A stretch of DNA of 64,000 nt from Halococcus qingdaonensis (lineage in GTDB: Archaea; Halobacteriota; Halobacteria; Halobacteriales; Halococcaceae). The position numbers and the translations under genes were made by a program. Position 1 is the stretch's first letter. Every line of letters starts with the position of its first letter. The stretch is taken from assembly GCF_024508235.1 (NCBI RefSeq), contig NZ_CP101943.1, positions 868,001 to 932,000 of the forward strand, in the 5' to 3' direction. The notes beneath the pieces are model-generated. The model made no database searches and was not told the origin of the DNA. It saw only the letters and a list, made by a program, of their open reading frames with translations. Of this stretch, positions 33,504-41,605 are shown in pieces.

Positions 33504-34019
33504 CTACTCGAACAGGTCGTCGTGGCGCGCGGCGAGGTCGGTGTAGGCACCCGAGGAGTGAGCTTCGAAGACGGCCGCCGGGTCGAGCGTCGTCTCGGCC
33601 AGCGGCGTGACGGTCGCGGGGACGCCACGAACGAACGACTCCGGTGGGATGTCGTACCCCTCCGGCACCGTGGTGCCGCTCGCGACGACGCTGCCGGCCC
33701 CGACCGTGACATCGGAGTTGATCGTCGCGTTGAACCCCACGAGCGCGCCGTCGCCGACGGTAGCGTCGTTGAGTACCGCACCGTGGCCGACCATCACGCG
33801 GTCGCCAGCCTGTGAAGCGTGGAGAACGGCGTTGTCGCCGACGTGTGACTGTGCGCCGATCGTGACCGGCGCGACGTCGCCGCGGAGCACGGCACCCGGC
33901 CAGACGCTGGCGTTCGCTCCGATGCTGACGTCGCCGACGAGCGTCGCATCGCGGCTCACCGCGGCCTCGGCGTCGATCTCGGGTTCGACTCCCTCGAAGG
34001 CGTACTGGTTGCTCGCCAT
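33504..34019 (-). CDS. Gamma-class carbonic anhydrase-like hexapeptide protein
   Basis: 171 residues. Left-handed beta-helix built of hexapeptide turns (VSRDATLVGDVSIGANASVW, PVTIGAQSHVGDNAVLHASQ). His at QSHVGD, AVLHAS and VGHGAVL match the three zinc/iron ligands of gamma carbonic anhydrases and YrdA/CaiE relatives. It should hydrate CO2 or be a related acyltransferase-fold hydrolase. The C terminus (PAAVFEAHSSGAYTDLAARH) is typical of the family's helical cap. Start ATG at 34017-34019. Confidence 0.88.
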   Translation of the reverse strand: MASNQYAFEGVEPEIDAEAAVSRDATLVGDVSIGANASVWPGAVLRGDVAPVTIGAQSHVGDNAVLHASQAGDRVMVGHGAVLNDATVGDGALVGFNATINSDVTVGAGSVVASGTTVPEGYDIPPESFVRGVPATVTPLAETTLDPAAVFEAHSSGAYTDLAARHDDLFE

Positions 34020-34110
34020 ACATGACGAACGCAACCCATCGACAAATCTCTATGGGACGAATGGGGTAGGCGAACGGAAGCGATATGGCCGCGCCGTGTC
34101 GCGGATGGAT

Positions 34111-34833
34111 ATGCAACTGGCGCGCATCCGCACGCCCGACGGGATCGTCACCGGCGAGCACCGCGACGGGGTCGTCCATACCGATCACGAGACACACCGC
34201 CTCGACGACGGCGACGTCGAACTGCTCGCGCCCTGTGCGCCGTCGGCGCTCTACTGTGTGGGGCGAAACTTCGCGACGACGCTCGACCAGATGGACTACG
34301 AGCGCCCGGAGCGCCCGGATTTCTTCATCAAGCCGCCCGTCTCCGTGCTCGCGCCCGAGCACGAGATCGCGTATCCAAGCTTCACCGAGGAGTTCACGTA
34401 CGCCGGCGAGCTCGCGGCCGTCATCGACGAGCCCTGTAGCGATCTCGCGCCCGAAGAGGTGCCCGATGTGGTGCGCGGCTACACGATCCTGAACGATCTC
34501 GACGCGCTCGATCAGGACGGTCGCACGGCACGGAAGGCGTTCGACGGTTCCGCGCCGCTCGGTCCGTGGATCGAGACCGACGTCGATCCCGGCAGCATCG
34601 ACATGGAGACACGCATCAACGACGAGGTCCGTCAGGAAGCCAACACCGAACGGATGCTGTTCGAGCCACACGAGGTGGTCGCCTTCCTCTCCGAACGGTT
34701 CAGTTTCAGCGCGGGCGATGTGATCTCCTTCGGCAGTCCGGCGAACCCCGGGCTGCTTGAACCCGGCGACGAGATCGTCATCACCTACGAGGGCGTCGGA
34801 ACGCTCCGGAACACCGTCGCGACCGGTGAATGA
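34111..34833 (+). CDS. Fumarylacetoacetate hydrolase-family protein
   Basis: 240 residues. APSALYCVGRNFATTLDQM, FIKPPVSVLAPEHEI, EFTYAGELAAVID (metal-binding Glu) and GYTILNDLDALDQDG, then FDGSAPLGPW and SPANPGLLEPGDEI are the FAH-fold catalytic pieces. Members hydrolyse C-C bonds (acylpyruvase, oxaloacetate decarboxylase, ureidoglycolate-type lyase). The specific reaction is unknown. MQLARIRTP at 34111 is chosen; an ATG two codons upstream (34105) is equally possible. Divergent from gamma-carbonic anhydrase (91 bp). Confidence 0.88.
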   Translation: MQLARIRTPDGIVTGEHRDGVVHTDHETHRLDDGDVELLAPCAPSALYCVGRNFATTLDQMDYERPERPDFFIKPPVSVLAPEHEIAYPSFTEEFTYAGELAAVIDEPCSDLAPEEVPDVVRGYTILNDLDALDQDGRTARKAFDGSAPLGPWIETDVDPGSIDMETRINDEVRQEANTERMLFEPHEVVAFLSERFSFSAGDVISFGSPANPGLLEPGDEIVITYEGVGTLRNTVATGE

Positions 34834-34942
34834 GGATCAGCTCGGTCACGCGCCGGCAGCAATCCATAACTGGATGGCACCGTATCGGTCGATACGTCGC
34901 ATGGACACGTGTTGTAACGCGCAGACGGGAATGGAACGCTGA

Positions 34943-36286
34943 ATGGCCGATACCTGCTATCTGATCAGCGATCTCCACATCGGGGGCGACGAACAGCTCA
35001 CACAGGTCGACTTCCTCGACGAACTGCTCGGCTTTCTCCGTGAACTCGAAGCGAGCGACGAGGACGCCGAACTCGTCATCAACGGCGACGCGTTCGGCCT
35101 CTGGGAGTTCACGGAGATCGAGGGGCCGGCGAAGTTCGACGCGCTACTCGATCGCTACCCCGAACTGTTCGAACAGCTCCGGGCGACGGGGGAGGAGGTG
35201 CCGATCACGCTCATCCCGGGCAACCACGATTACGAGCTCGCGGCACACGACGAATACGTCGATCGACTGGCGGCGTACAACGTCACCCTCGAACAGGAGA
35301 TCGCCATCAGCCGCGAGATCGGTGATCACACGATCCACATCGAACACGGCATGCAGGAGGACCCGAGCAACCGGATTCCGGACTTCGGGAACCCGTACGC
35401 GAACCCGCCCGGCTACTTCGTGAACCGACATATCACGAGTCGGGCCGGCCGGCTCTCGGGCCGGGGGAAGTACAACTGGCTCAAGGACATCCAGGCCGTG
35501 ACGCCGATGACGCGCATTCCCGACTGGCTGCTCTCGAACTACTTCTACCGCGAGATGAGCGGCTGGCTCAGATACGCCTCGGTTCCCTTCTTCCTCCTGT
35601 TCAATCTGAGCGTGCTGTATCTCGGTGTCTACGCGTTGGACGCCGTCGGCATCTGGTCGCGCCCGATGACCATCGTGGAGGGAGTTCTGGACGTGTTCGG
35701 GCCGGTCGGGACGGTGATCGACGTCGTTCTCGCGGCCAACGTCGTGTTCATCGTGCTGCTGCTCCTCATCTCGATCCCGTTGTACGTCCTCGCGAGGGAC
35801 GTGCGCAAAACGCTTCGACGATTTGGACTCGCTCAGAGCGAGGGTGACGACCGTGATCCCACGGCGAAATACAACGATCGGGCACGGGACGTCTTCGCCG
35901 AAACCCCCGATACCGCCGTGTTTCTCTACGGCCATACCCATCGAGCCTCGGTCACGGAGATCGAGGATCGGCTCGTGATCAACACGGGGACGTGGCTGAA
36001 ACGCCTCCGACGGGTCGAGCCGGTTCTCGGCATCCTCCCGTCGGTGTTTTACGCGTCCTATCGGCTCAACTACGTTCGACTGACGGGGGCGGACGACGGG
36101 AGTGTCGTCGTGGACTGCGACGTCGTCGACAAGCCGGATCCGGGCGAAGAGACGTTGCTCCAACGGCTGCTCACTCCTGCACCGAACCCGCGCGAGGAGT
36201 TTCCGGTTCACAGACGCGTCGATCCGAGTGACGGTACGGATACCGAATCGAGCGCTCGGTCCGCGAACAGTCGCCGAGAGCAATAA
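34943..36286 (+). CDS. Membrane-anchored metallophosphoesterase
   Basis: 447 residues. Calcineurin-like motifs run in order: ISDLHIGGD (10-16), VINGDAFGLW (47-54), IPGNHDYE (92-98), HIEHG (132-136) and YGHTHRA (329-335). Between the fourth and fifth lies a membrane hairpin, two hydrophobic helices at about 213-235 and 256-284, before the final metal ligand motif. This puts the active site across a membrane-anchored split domain, an unusual arrangement. The substrate could be a phospholipid, nucleotide or lipid A-like sugar (UDP-diacylglucosamine hydrolase LpxH is a relative), but none is established. Confidence 0.82.
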   Translation: MADTCYLISDLHIGGDEQLTQVDFLDELLGFLRELEASDEDAELVINGDAFGLWEFTEIEGPAKFDALLDRYPELFEQLRATGEEVPITLIPGNHDYELAAHDEYVDRLAAYNVTLEQEIAISREIGDHTIHIEHGMQEDPSNRIPDFGNPYANPPGYFVNRHITSRAGRLSGRGKYNWLKDIQAVTPMTRIPDWLLSNYFYREMSGWLRYASVPFFLLFNLSVLYLGVYALDAVGIWSRPMTIVEGVLDVFGPVGTVIDVVLAANVVFIVLLLLISIPLYVLARDVRKTLRRFGLAQSEGDDRDPTAKYNDRARDVFAETPDTAVFLYGHTHRASVTEIEDRLVINTGTWLKRLRRVEPVLGILPSVFYASYRLNYVRLTGADDGSVVVDCDVVDKPDPGEETLLQRLLTPAPNPREEFPVHRRVDPSDGTDTESSARSANSRREQ

Positions 36287-36398
36287 CGAGTGATTCCGTT
36301 GTGACGCACCTCCGATGTTCGCCGATCGAGTGTGTGAGACCGATCGTTTTCTCGTTGTGCAGACGTTCTTTATGTCGACCACCCGAACCACGAGACGA

Positions 36399-37136
36399 AT
36401 GAGCAACGCACACGTTCGTTCGATTCAGGTTGGGACGCCCGAACCGCACGGCACGGCGGGTGCGACCGATCCGATGGAACAGCCGTGGCGGACAGGGTTC
36501 TACAAGGACCCCGTCGATGAAGAGCTGTTCCTCGACGAAACGAACCTCGACGGCGACGAACAGGCGGATCTGAAACATCACGGCGGGCCGGAGAAGGCCG
36601 TCTGTGTCTACCCGACCGAACACTACTCTTACTGGGACGACGAACTCGGCCTCGATCTCGGCCCGGCGGCGTTCGGCGAGAACTTCACGATCACCGGACT
36701 CACCGAGAACGAAGCTTGTATCGGCGACATCTACGACTTCGGGAAGGCAACGGTGCAGATCACGCAGCCACGGTCGCCGTGCTGGAAGCTCGCTCGTCGC
36801 TGGCGGACGAAAGACCTCGCCACTCAGTTCGAGGAAACCGGCTATACGGGCTGGTATCTCCGCGTGTTGGAGACGGGGACGGTCGCTCCCGACCAGTCGA
36901 TGACGCTGATCGATCGGCCGAATCCCGACTGGTCGGTCGCCCGGGCAACGAAGGTACGCTATCGAATGCCGGACGATCGCGAGCTGGCCAGCGAGCTCGC
37001 CGCCATCGACGCGCTCGGCGAGAGCTGGACGGACAAGCTTAGCCATCGGGCCGAAACGGGCGAACAGGTGTACTCGACGGCACGCGTCATCGGGCCGAAC
37101 GCGGATGCCGATGCCGACCCGGATTCCTCGAACTAG
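36399..37136 (+). CDS. MOSC-domain protein (YiiM-like)
   Basis: 245 residues. MOSC fold for molybdenum cofactor sulfur chemistry: GDEQADLKHHGGPEKAVCVY, FGENFTITGL, GDIYDFGKATVQITQPRSPC (the Cys precedes WKLARRW) match YiiM/MOSC. YiiM-type proteins reduce N-hydroxylated or 6-hydroxylaminopurine compounds with Moco. The start MSNAHVRSIQ at 36399 is preferred over MSTTRTT at 36372, which overlaps a TTCTTTATG promoter-like stretch. No further Moco genes are close. Confidence 0.87.
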   Translation: MSNAHVRSIQVGTPEPHGTAGATDPMEQPWRTGFYKDPVDEELFLDETNLDGDEQADLKHHGGPEKAVCVYPTEHYSYWDDELGLDLGPAAFGENFTITGLTENEACIGDIYDFGKATVQITQPRSPCWKLARRWRTKDLATQFEETGYTGWYLRVLETGTVAPDQSMTLIDRPNPDWSVARATKVRYRMPDDRELASELAAIDALGESWTDKLSHRAETGEQVYSTARVIGPNADADADPDSSN

Positions 37137-37209
37137 TGAAACAGGTGGCTCGTCAGCAGCTGCGGAACGGATCGGCCATACGTGGGAACAACGGATCCGC
37201 GGCGTGGAA

Positions 37210-37596
37210 TCAGTACGTTTCGACGTCGACGCCGAGCGCTCGAAAGTTGCGCACGTTGTCGGTAACGACTGGTTCGTCGTGTGTATCCGCGACGGCCGCA
37301 ATCATCGGATCGACTTTGCCGATACCGCTGTCACCGTCGGCGTCCGCACGTGCAAGGAGTTCGCCCGCACGTCGAGCAATGGGTGCAGTCTGGTCGACGA
37401 TCGGGTACATCCGAAGCGCGTTCCGGACGTTTCTGCGCTCGTCTTCATCGCTGAACGCCGCACCGTAGGTGAGCTCCATGACGACTGGCGATGGAACCCG
37501 CTGAACGGCCCGTCGTTCAGTGAATCCGACACCCTTCTCGAATGCCGCTTCGACGCCGGCGAACAGATCAATGAGATACGACGTGTCGAGGATCAC
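37210..37596 (-). CDS. vapC: VapC-type PIN ribonuclease toxin
   Basis: 128 residues. PIN domain: the N-terminal MILDTSYLIDLFAG supplies the first Asp, VVMELTYGAAF the Glu, and DPMIAAVADTHDEPVVTDNVRNF two more acids near the C terminus, the four-acid metal site. VapC toxins cleave tRNA or rRNA when their antitoxin is lost. The ATG overlaps the antitoxin stop by 4 bp (37593-37596), typical of translationally coupled vapBC. Product length fits. Confidence 0.87.
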   Translation of the reverse strand: MILDTSYLIDLFAGVEAAFEKGVGFTERRAVQRVPSPVVMELTYGAAFSDEDERRNVRNALRMYPIVDQTAPIARRAGELLARADADGDSGIGKVDPMIAAVADTHDEPVVTDNVRNFRALGVDVETY

Positions 37597-37823
37597 TCGA
37601 ACCGTTCCCGGAGATCGCGTTTCGTCTCGACGTCTGCCGGGCGTGTTTCGTCGATCCGATCGCGCATTCGCTCGGCCGTTTCCGTGGACAGGATACCGGC
37701 GACGTCATCGGGATGTGGGCCGCCGACGAGCCGGCGAAGCGTCTCCTCCATCGTCTCGTCGTCCCCCTTGTGGGCCGTGATGAACTCGTGAAATTCCTCG
37801 GAGATACGGACTGATTTGCTCAT
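37593..37823 (-). CDS. vapB: VapB-type antitoxin
   Basis: 76 residues: MSKSVRISEEFHEFITAHKG is the ribbon-helix-helix/AbrB-like DNA-binding start, followed by a helical, charged C terminus (ETAERMRDRIDETRPADVET) that should wrap VapC. Located directly before vapC with a 4-bp overlap. The start ATG at 37821-37823 is preceded by a symmetrical operator. Confidence 0.82.
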   Translation of the reverse strand: MSKSVRISEEFHEFITAHKGDDETMEETLRRLVGGPHPDDVAGILSTETAERMRDRIDETRPADVETKRDLRERFE

Positions 37824-37830
37824 CCGTAAC

Positions 37831-37848
37831 CGTATACTTCGGTATACG
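37831..37848. promoter_or_regulatory. Palindromic operator of vapBC
   Basis: CGTATAC-TTCG-GTATACG: seven perfect base pairs of dyad symmetry with a 4-base centre, starting 8 bp upstream of the vapB start codon on the minus strand. Such symmetry is where VapB or VapBC binds to autoregulate. A TATAC core also provides the TATA element, so binding would block transcription. Seen in sequence; the regulatory role is inferred. Confidence 0.6.
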
Positions 37849-38018
37849 CGAGTATCAACGTTCGGGTCGACCAGCAACGCTCACCGGTGACAGTACCGTC
37901 GTGAAAGCATGGCCTCGGAACTCATAGGGATCGTCATCGCCGGGTGCCGAGTCCGGCTCCGGACGATGGCTCGTCATCGGCCATCGGCTCTTACCCATCC
38001 AGTCGAAAAAGCATACCT

Positions 38019-38504
38019 TTAGCCGATGGTGAACTCGTTGCCACACTCGGCGCAGGTGAACGCGAAGGCACCCTGATCGGTAAGGACGGTGTCGTGGGCG
38101 GTTTCCTCGTCACATTCGCGGCAGTGGACGACCGACTCCATCTCGTCGAAATCGTGGCGGGCCTTCGGCGCGCCGAGGGCGAACCCCACCACGCGCTCGT
38201 CGGAGTCGTTCTTGCCCATCTGGAACTCGCCGGGTGCGAAGCGGATGAGCTCGCCCGCGGCCACCTCGTGTTCCTCGCGGTCGCGACCCACCTCGAAGGT
38301 CGCCGTTCCCTCCTGGACGTGGAACACCTCCTCCTGATCGTGGTGGGCGTGGAGCCCGCCCGAGAAGGACTCGCCGGGTTCGAGTTCGAAGTAGTTCATC
38401 GCGAACGAGTCGGTGCCGAGATCGCGTGAGACGGGTTTGCGGACCGAATGCACGCCGAGCGGGTTGTTGACGATATCTACATCCTCGATGCTGACCTTCT
38501 CCAT
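38019..38504 (-). CDS. Cupin with C-terminal zinc ribbon
   Basis: 161 residues. The beta-barrel cupin motifs are GGLHAHHDQEEVFHVQEGTATF (two His plus Glu and another His, metal ligands) and ELIRFAPGEFQMGKN. The last 45 residues are a C4 ribbon: VVHCRECDEETAH with FTCAECGNEFTIG. Cupin domains are often small-molecule sensors or dioxygenases; the ribbon is unusual and suggests RNA, DNA or protein contact. The start ATG at 38502-38504 fits. The upstream DNA contains the direct repeat (copy C). Confidence 0.85.
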   Translation of the reverse strand: MEKVSIEDVDIVNNPLGVHSVRKPVSRDLGTDSFAMNYFELEPGESFSGGLHAHHDQEEVFHVQEGTATFEVGRDREEHEVAAGELIRFAPGEFQMGKNDSDERVVGFALGAPKARHDFDEMESVVHCRECDEETAHDTVLTDQGAFAFTCAECGNEFTIG

Positions 38505-38555
38505 AGCGGAACCACCGCGGCGACCGGCAAAAAAGTTCGTCCCCCACCTTTTGCT

Positions 38556-38690
38556 GCACTCCGACCTTTTTCCACCTCGGGTTCGCCTTCGGCGAACCAC
38601 TCGGCGCAAAAATGTCGATCAAAAAGCCCCGGGCCTCGCTCCGCTCGGCTCGGTGAACCGCTCGCTCCCTACGGTCGCTCGCGGACGCTA
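38556..38690. repeat. Direct repeat copy C (repeat family, with methylase tail)
   Basis: The block GCACTCCGACCTTTTTCC, then CCTCGGGTTCGCC-TTC-GGCGAACC, GGCGCAAAAA, GTCGAT, a GCCTC block and GGCTCGGTGAACCGCTCGC are repeated almost exactly at 39660-39785. The hairpin GGTTCGCC-TTC-GGCGAACC has 8-bp arms (GAA loop when read on the other strand). The T and A runs resemble the boundary parts of the dispersed repeats. The right end continues into the coding remnant at 38688-38732. Confidence 0.75.
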
Positions 38691-38732
38691 CTCTCCGACC
38701 GCGTCCTCGACGATCCCGGTTTCGTCGGGTGA
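38688..38732 (-). pseudogene. C-terminal remnant of a methylase-type gene
   Basis: Minus-strand codons read SPDETGIVEDAVGE-stop. The complete relative at 39783-40232 ends TDDEIEIVEEAVGE-stop, so most positions match or are conservative. About 14 codons of a second copy therefore survive directly at the end of the direct repeat. Upstream of these codons the homology stops, so the rest of the gene has been lost. Confidence 0.6.
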
Positions 38733-38884
38733 ACAGCACTGTATTCGTTGACGTTGGCGACGTTGCTAACCCGGAATCCGGTGTCGTCGATCGTCGGGAC
38801 ACCGTCGCTCTGTTTCGAGTATCAACTGCTGTCAACCATAGTATTATGGCGGTTTCAAACGTCTTCTCGTTCCGGGATGACCGC

Positions 38885-39379
38885 TCAGAGGAGTTCCTCG
38901 ACCGTCTCGATCGGCGAATGATATCCGGCAATCCGTACCCACTCTGAAAGCCATCGATCGGCGGTTTCCACGTCGAGCTCGTCCCGGTGGACACCATCGG
39001 CAAGGATACCGACAGAGCCGGTGAACGAAACATCTCGTTCGCGTGCCAACTCGCGGGCTGCCATGTCGTCCGTAGCGACGACCCCATCGAAGCGGATCGC
39101 GGCAGCGAGGGCTTCGGCTTCACCGCTATCGACGCGCTCGGCAAACCGCTCGATCGTCGCCTCGTCGGCTTCGACAACGACGATCTCCTCTCCGAGTCGA
39201 TCGATTGCACGCTCGACGAACGTGTATCCTTCCGCCTGTCCACGCCGCAACTCCCGTTCGACCGCCGCAACCGTCCGAGGTGTGCAGAATCGAGAACACA
39301 ACCAGTCGATCGACTCGCTGGCAGCGAAGTTCGAGAGGACGACCGTATCGAAGACGATCGGCAACCCCTCGGCGCTCAT
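38885..39379 (-). CDS. PIN-like nuclease (DUF3368 family)
   Basis: 164 residues. LPIVFDTVVLSNFA supplies an N-terminal Asp; DSGEAEALAAAIRFD gives the Glu pair and FDGVVATDDMAARELA the C-terminal acids, as in DUF3368 PIN-like proteins that form TA pairs with UPF0175. The ATG overlaps the stop of the upstream UPF0175 gene by 4 bp (39376-39379). A stand-alone toxin is expected. The pair lies between two direct repeats (C, D). Confidence 0.8.
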   Translation of the reverse strand: MSAEGLPIVFDTVVLSNFAASESIDWLCSRFCTPRTVAAVERELRRGQAEGYTFVERAIDRLGEEIVVVEADEATIERFAERVDSGEAEALAAAIRFDGVVATDDMAARELARERDVSFTGSVGILADGVHRDELDVETADRWLSEWVRIAGYHSPIETVEELL

Positions 39380-39609
39380 TCGTGGTTCCGCAGCGCCCGG
39401 AGTTCCTCGCGTGCCCCTTCGACGTCGTGTGGGCCGCCGAGATGGACTTCGAAGCCGAGGTTTTCGAGAACGTCACGCATTCGAAGCCGGGAAACGTCCG
39501 CCTGCTCTGCGGCCTGCCCCAGCGTCCACTCTCCGAGAGCGTACATCCCGATCGCCGTCGCAAGTGCCTCGGAATCGCCATCCTCCGACGAGTGCTGGTC
39601 CGTGGCCAT
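39376..39609 (-). CDS. UPF0175 family antitoxin
   Basis: 77 residues from ATG at 39607-39609. ALATAIGMYALGEWTLGQAA followed by EQADVSRLRMRDVLENLG is the helix-turn-helix of UPF0175, and FEVHLGGPHDVEG fits its C terminus. UPF0175 genes usually precede a DUF3368 PIN-like gene with overlapping codons, as here. An upstream in-frame start would run into repeat D and is not supported. Confidence 0.8.
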   Translation of the reverse strand: MATDQHSSEDGDSEALATAIGMYALGEWTLGQAAEQADVSRLRMRDVLENLGFEVHLGGPHDVEGAREELRALRNHE

Positions 39610-39659
39610 ACCACCCGTTCGAACCGCCGACCCTTCGACCTTCCGCCCGACTTTTTTCC

Positions 39660-39785
39660 GCACTCCGACCTTTTTCCGCCTCGGGTTCGCCTTCGGCGAA
39701 CCACTCGGCGCAAAAACGTCGATGAAAAAGAGCCGAGCCTCACTGGCGTTCGGCTCGGTGAACCGCTCGCTCCCTACGGACGCTA
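39660..39785. repeat. Direct repeat copy D
   Basis: Nearly the same sequence as copy C (38556-38690): GCACTCCGACCTTTTTCC, a GGTTCGCC-TTC-GGCGAACC hairpin, GGCGCAAAAA, GTCGAT and GGCTCGGTGAACCGCTCGC, ending in the stop codon of the methylase-tail gene. The two copies are 1.1 kb apart in the same orientation, on either side of the UPF0175/PIN-like module. Confidence 0.78.
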
Positions 39786-40232
39786 CTCCCCGACCGCTTC
39801 CTCGACGATCTCGATTTCGTCGTCGGTCAGCCCGTACAACTCATACACGATCTCGTCGATCAACGCATCCGTCCGTTCGATCTTCTCGTCGAGCTCCGCG
39901 GCACGCTCGCGGGCATCCGTGTAGCGCTCGATGCCACCCGCCACGTCGTCGAGTTTCGGCAGGGTCAGGCTCTCCAGTCGGTCGAGCGGCGAAATCGTCA
40001 CGGTGGCGTTGTCCCGATAGCCCGCGAAGCCGTCGGCCTCGTCGACCGCGTGGGGCACGAACGCCGCGACGAGATCGGTCTCGGCATCGCTCAGCCCGAC
40101 GAACTCCATCGCCGGCACGGGATCGAGCGTGGCGTAGCCGTGACTGTTCGTCTCGTACTCGTCGGGATCGGTCGGCTTCACGTAGGGCACCGCTAGCACC
40201 CGCAGGCGGTCGCCATCGCACTCATTGTTCAT
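39783..40232 (-). CDS. Stand-alone C-terminal tail of a type II/Eco57I-like methylase
   Basis: 149 residues. The last third (IERTDALIDEIVYELYGLTD, DEIEIVEEAVGE) reads like the extreme C terminus of haloarchaeal Eco57I/PglX-type adenine methylases, which end with a conserved ELYGLTDEE tail. The catalytic N-terminal part (SAM motif, NPPY) is absent. ATG at 40230-40232 sits after an AT-rich, TATA-like stretch, so it might be expressed alone as a DNA-binding or regulatory piece, or it may be a decayed end. Its start lies 26 bp beyond the mcrC stop, same strand. Confidence 0.5.
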   Translation of the reverse strand: MNNECDGDRLRVLAVPYVKPTDPDEYETNSHGYATLDPVPAMEFVGLSDAETDLVAAFVPHAVDEADGFAGYRDNATVTISPLDRLESLTLPKLDDVAGGIERYTDARERAAELDEKIERTDALIDEIVYELYGLTDDEIEIVEEAVGE

Positions 40233-40258
40233 CCAAAATATAAATATTATTATGTGTA

Positions 40259-41605
40259 CTAATCAACGACGGATTCGAGAACCTCACGCAATCGTTCTTC
40301 AACTTCCGATGCTTGAAGAATTCGTATCGATCGTTGATCGGCCAAATCACGAGTGTCCTTTGACTTGAGGTCTTGGATTACAAGCAAACCATTCCAGCCC
40401 GATCCAAAGAAATCAGTGTCCCGATCGAATACGAACTCTCCATCTTCTCTGAGAAACGCGACATATTCTAACGTCTCTTCAATGCCTCGCTGGATCGTTT
40501 CCTCGCGAATTGAATTTTTTATTTCAGTTATCAAGTATTCTCGATGATCTCCCTTCCGAATTTCGAGGACAATCACGTCTGGTCGGTTAGTCCGTCGTTT
40601 GACCTCCTCATCCTGAAAATAATGAGTAGTGGCTTCCTTTGCTTCCCGTTTGACCATTTCTGCACGGCTCAACTCAGACCGTGGCGTATCCGTTTCGGCT
40701 GTTACGAAACTCAGACCACGATCTTTTCCAGACTGATCATGGTAGAGCACGAGCTCGGCATCGTTGCCCTGCATTCGAGCGATTTCCTGTGAGCCTGACT
40801 TGATTGTCTGGATATCGAATTCTTCACTCCAGTATTTTTCAATCGCTCCGATATACTTGAAGAGAACAAATAGCTCGAGGAGAGTTTCGTCATCGTCTGG
40901 AGTTATCATTGTTTCGTCAAGAAGACGCCTGATTGCTTCTTCGTTACCGGCAGATGCTTCGTTGTATTCGCGAAAAAGTCGGGCTGCCTCACGATAAACT
41001 TCGTTCCGTGATTCTTCTGCTGTACGTAGCATGCGTTCTGTTGGTTCGTATGCGTCTGGTTCACGAATGCGGGCTATATGGACGTTCCTCTCGAAGATAT
41101 CCCTTAGAACATCAACCAACTCGAGGTTATCTTGCCACCGCTCGGTCACCCATTCGTACTCTTTGTGCAAAGATTCTTCACAATCACAAATATTTTGGTA
41201 TATAATTGAGAGGATTTTTTTCAGTACGATATTTTCGTCTATATCGTAATTTTCCGTTCTATCCTTACAAACAAACAAGGATGTGTCACTAGGTGCATGC
41301 GAGTATCGCTCACGAATAGTCGTTTGCCAGTCGATTCGGCCACTCACCTGTCCGTGTTGTCTCGATGAGATGTTCTTGGTTTGCGTTTTAACACTTCTGA
41401 GCCAACCGGGCAGGTTCTCCACGAACCGTACTACATCCGGCCTAAGCACGAAATGCAAGCGCACGAGCGACTCGAAGTCGTCAAATCGTTCGTCGAGACC
41501 AGCTGGCCGAATCTCACCAATAAATCTACTTTCGGGAAACGTCCCATGCATCACATAGGCAAGAGCATCCTGCGTGAGTTCACTGAGAAGTTCGCTTCTA
41601 TTCAT
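40259..41605 (-). CDS. McrC-like PD-(D/E)xK nuclease subunit
   Basis: 448 residues, lower GC than surrounding genes. GQVSGRIDWQTTIRER (about 85-100) resembles the N-terminal motif of McrC/DUF2357 proteins. The C-terminal domain has RPDVIVLEIRKG and EYLITEIKNS, giving D343, E361, K363, the catalytic triad of PD-(D/E)xK nucleases. It should cut DNA when the McrB-like GTPase detects modified or foreign DNA. The start ATG at 41603-41605 overlaps the mcrB 3' end by 8 bp. Confidence 0.82.
   Translation of the reverse strand: MNRSELLSELTQDALAYVMHGTFPESRFIGEIRPAGLDERFDDFESLVRLHFVLRPDVVRFVENLPGWLRSVKTQTKNISSRQHGQVSGRIDWQTTIRERYSHAPSDTSLFVCKDRTENYDIDENIVLKKILSIIYQNICDCEESLHKEYEWVTERWQDNLELVDVLRDIFERNVHIARIREPDAYEPTERMLRTAEESRNEVYREAARLFREYNEASAGNEEAIRRLLDETMITPDDDETLLELFVLFKYIGAIEKYWSEEFDIQTIKSGSQEIARMQGNDAELVLYHDQSGKDRGLSFVTAETDTPRSELSRAEMVKREAKEATTHYFQDEEVKRRTNRPDVIVLEIRKGDHREYLITEIKNSIREETIQRGIEETLEYVAFLREDGEFVFDRDTDFFGSGWNGLLVIQDLKSKDTRDLADQRSIRILQASEVEERLREVLESVVD

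Noticed and set aside
34873..34944. 22-codon frame before the metallophosphoesterase
   Set aside because: Too short and basic, with no conserved motif; overlaps the start of the next gene and is probably leader sequence.
36372..36398. Earlier start for the MOSC protein
   Set aside because: The extra residues (MSTTRTTRR) overlap a promoter-like stretch and are not in the family N terminus.
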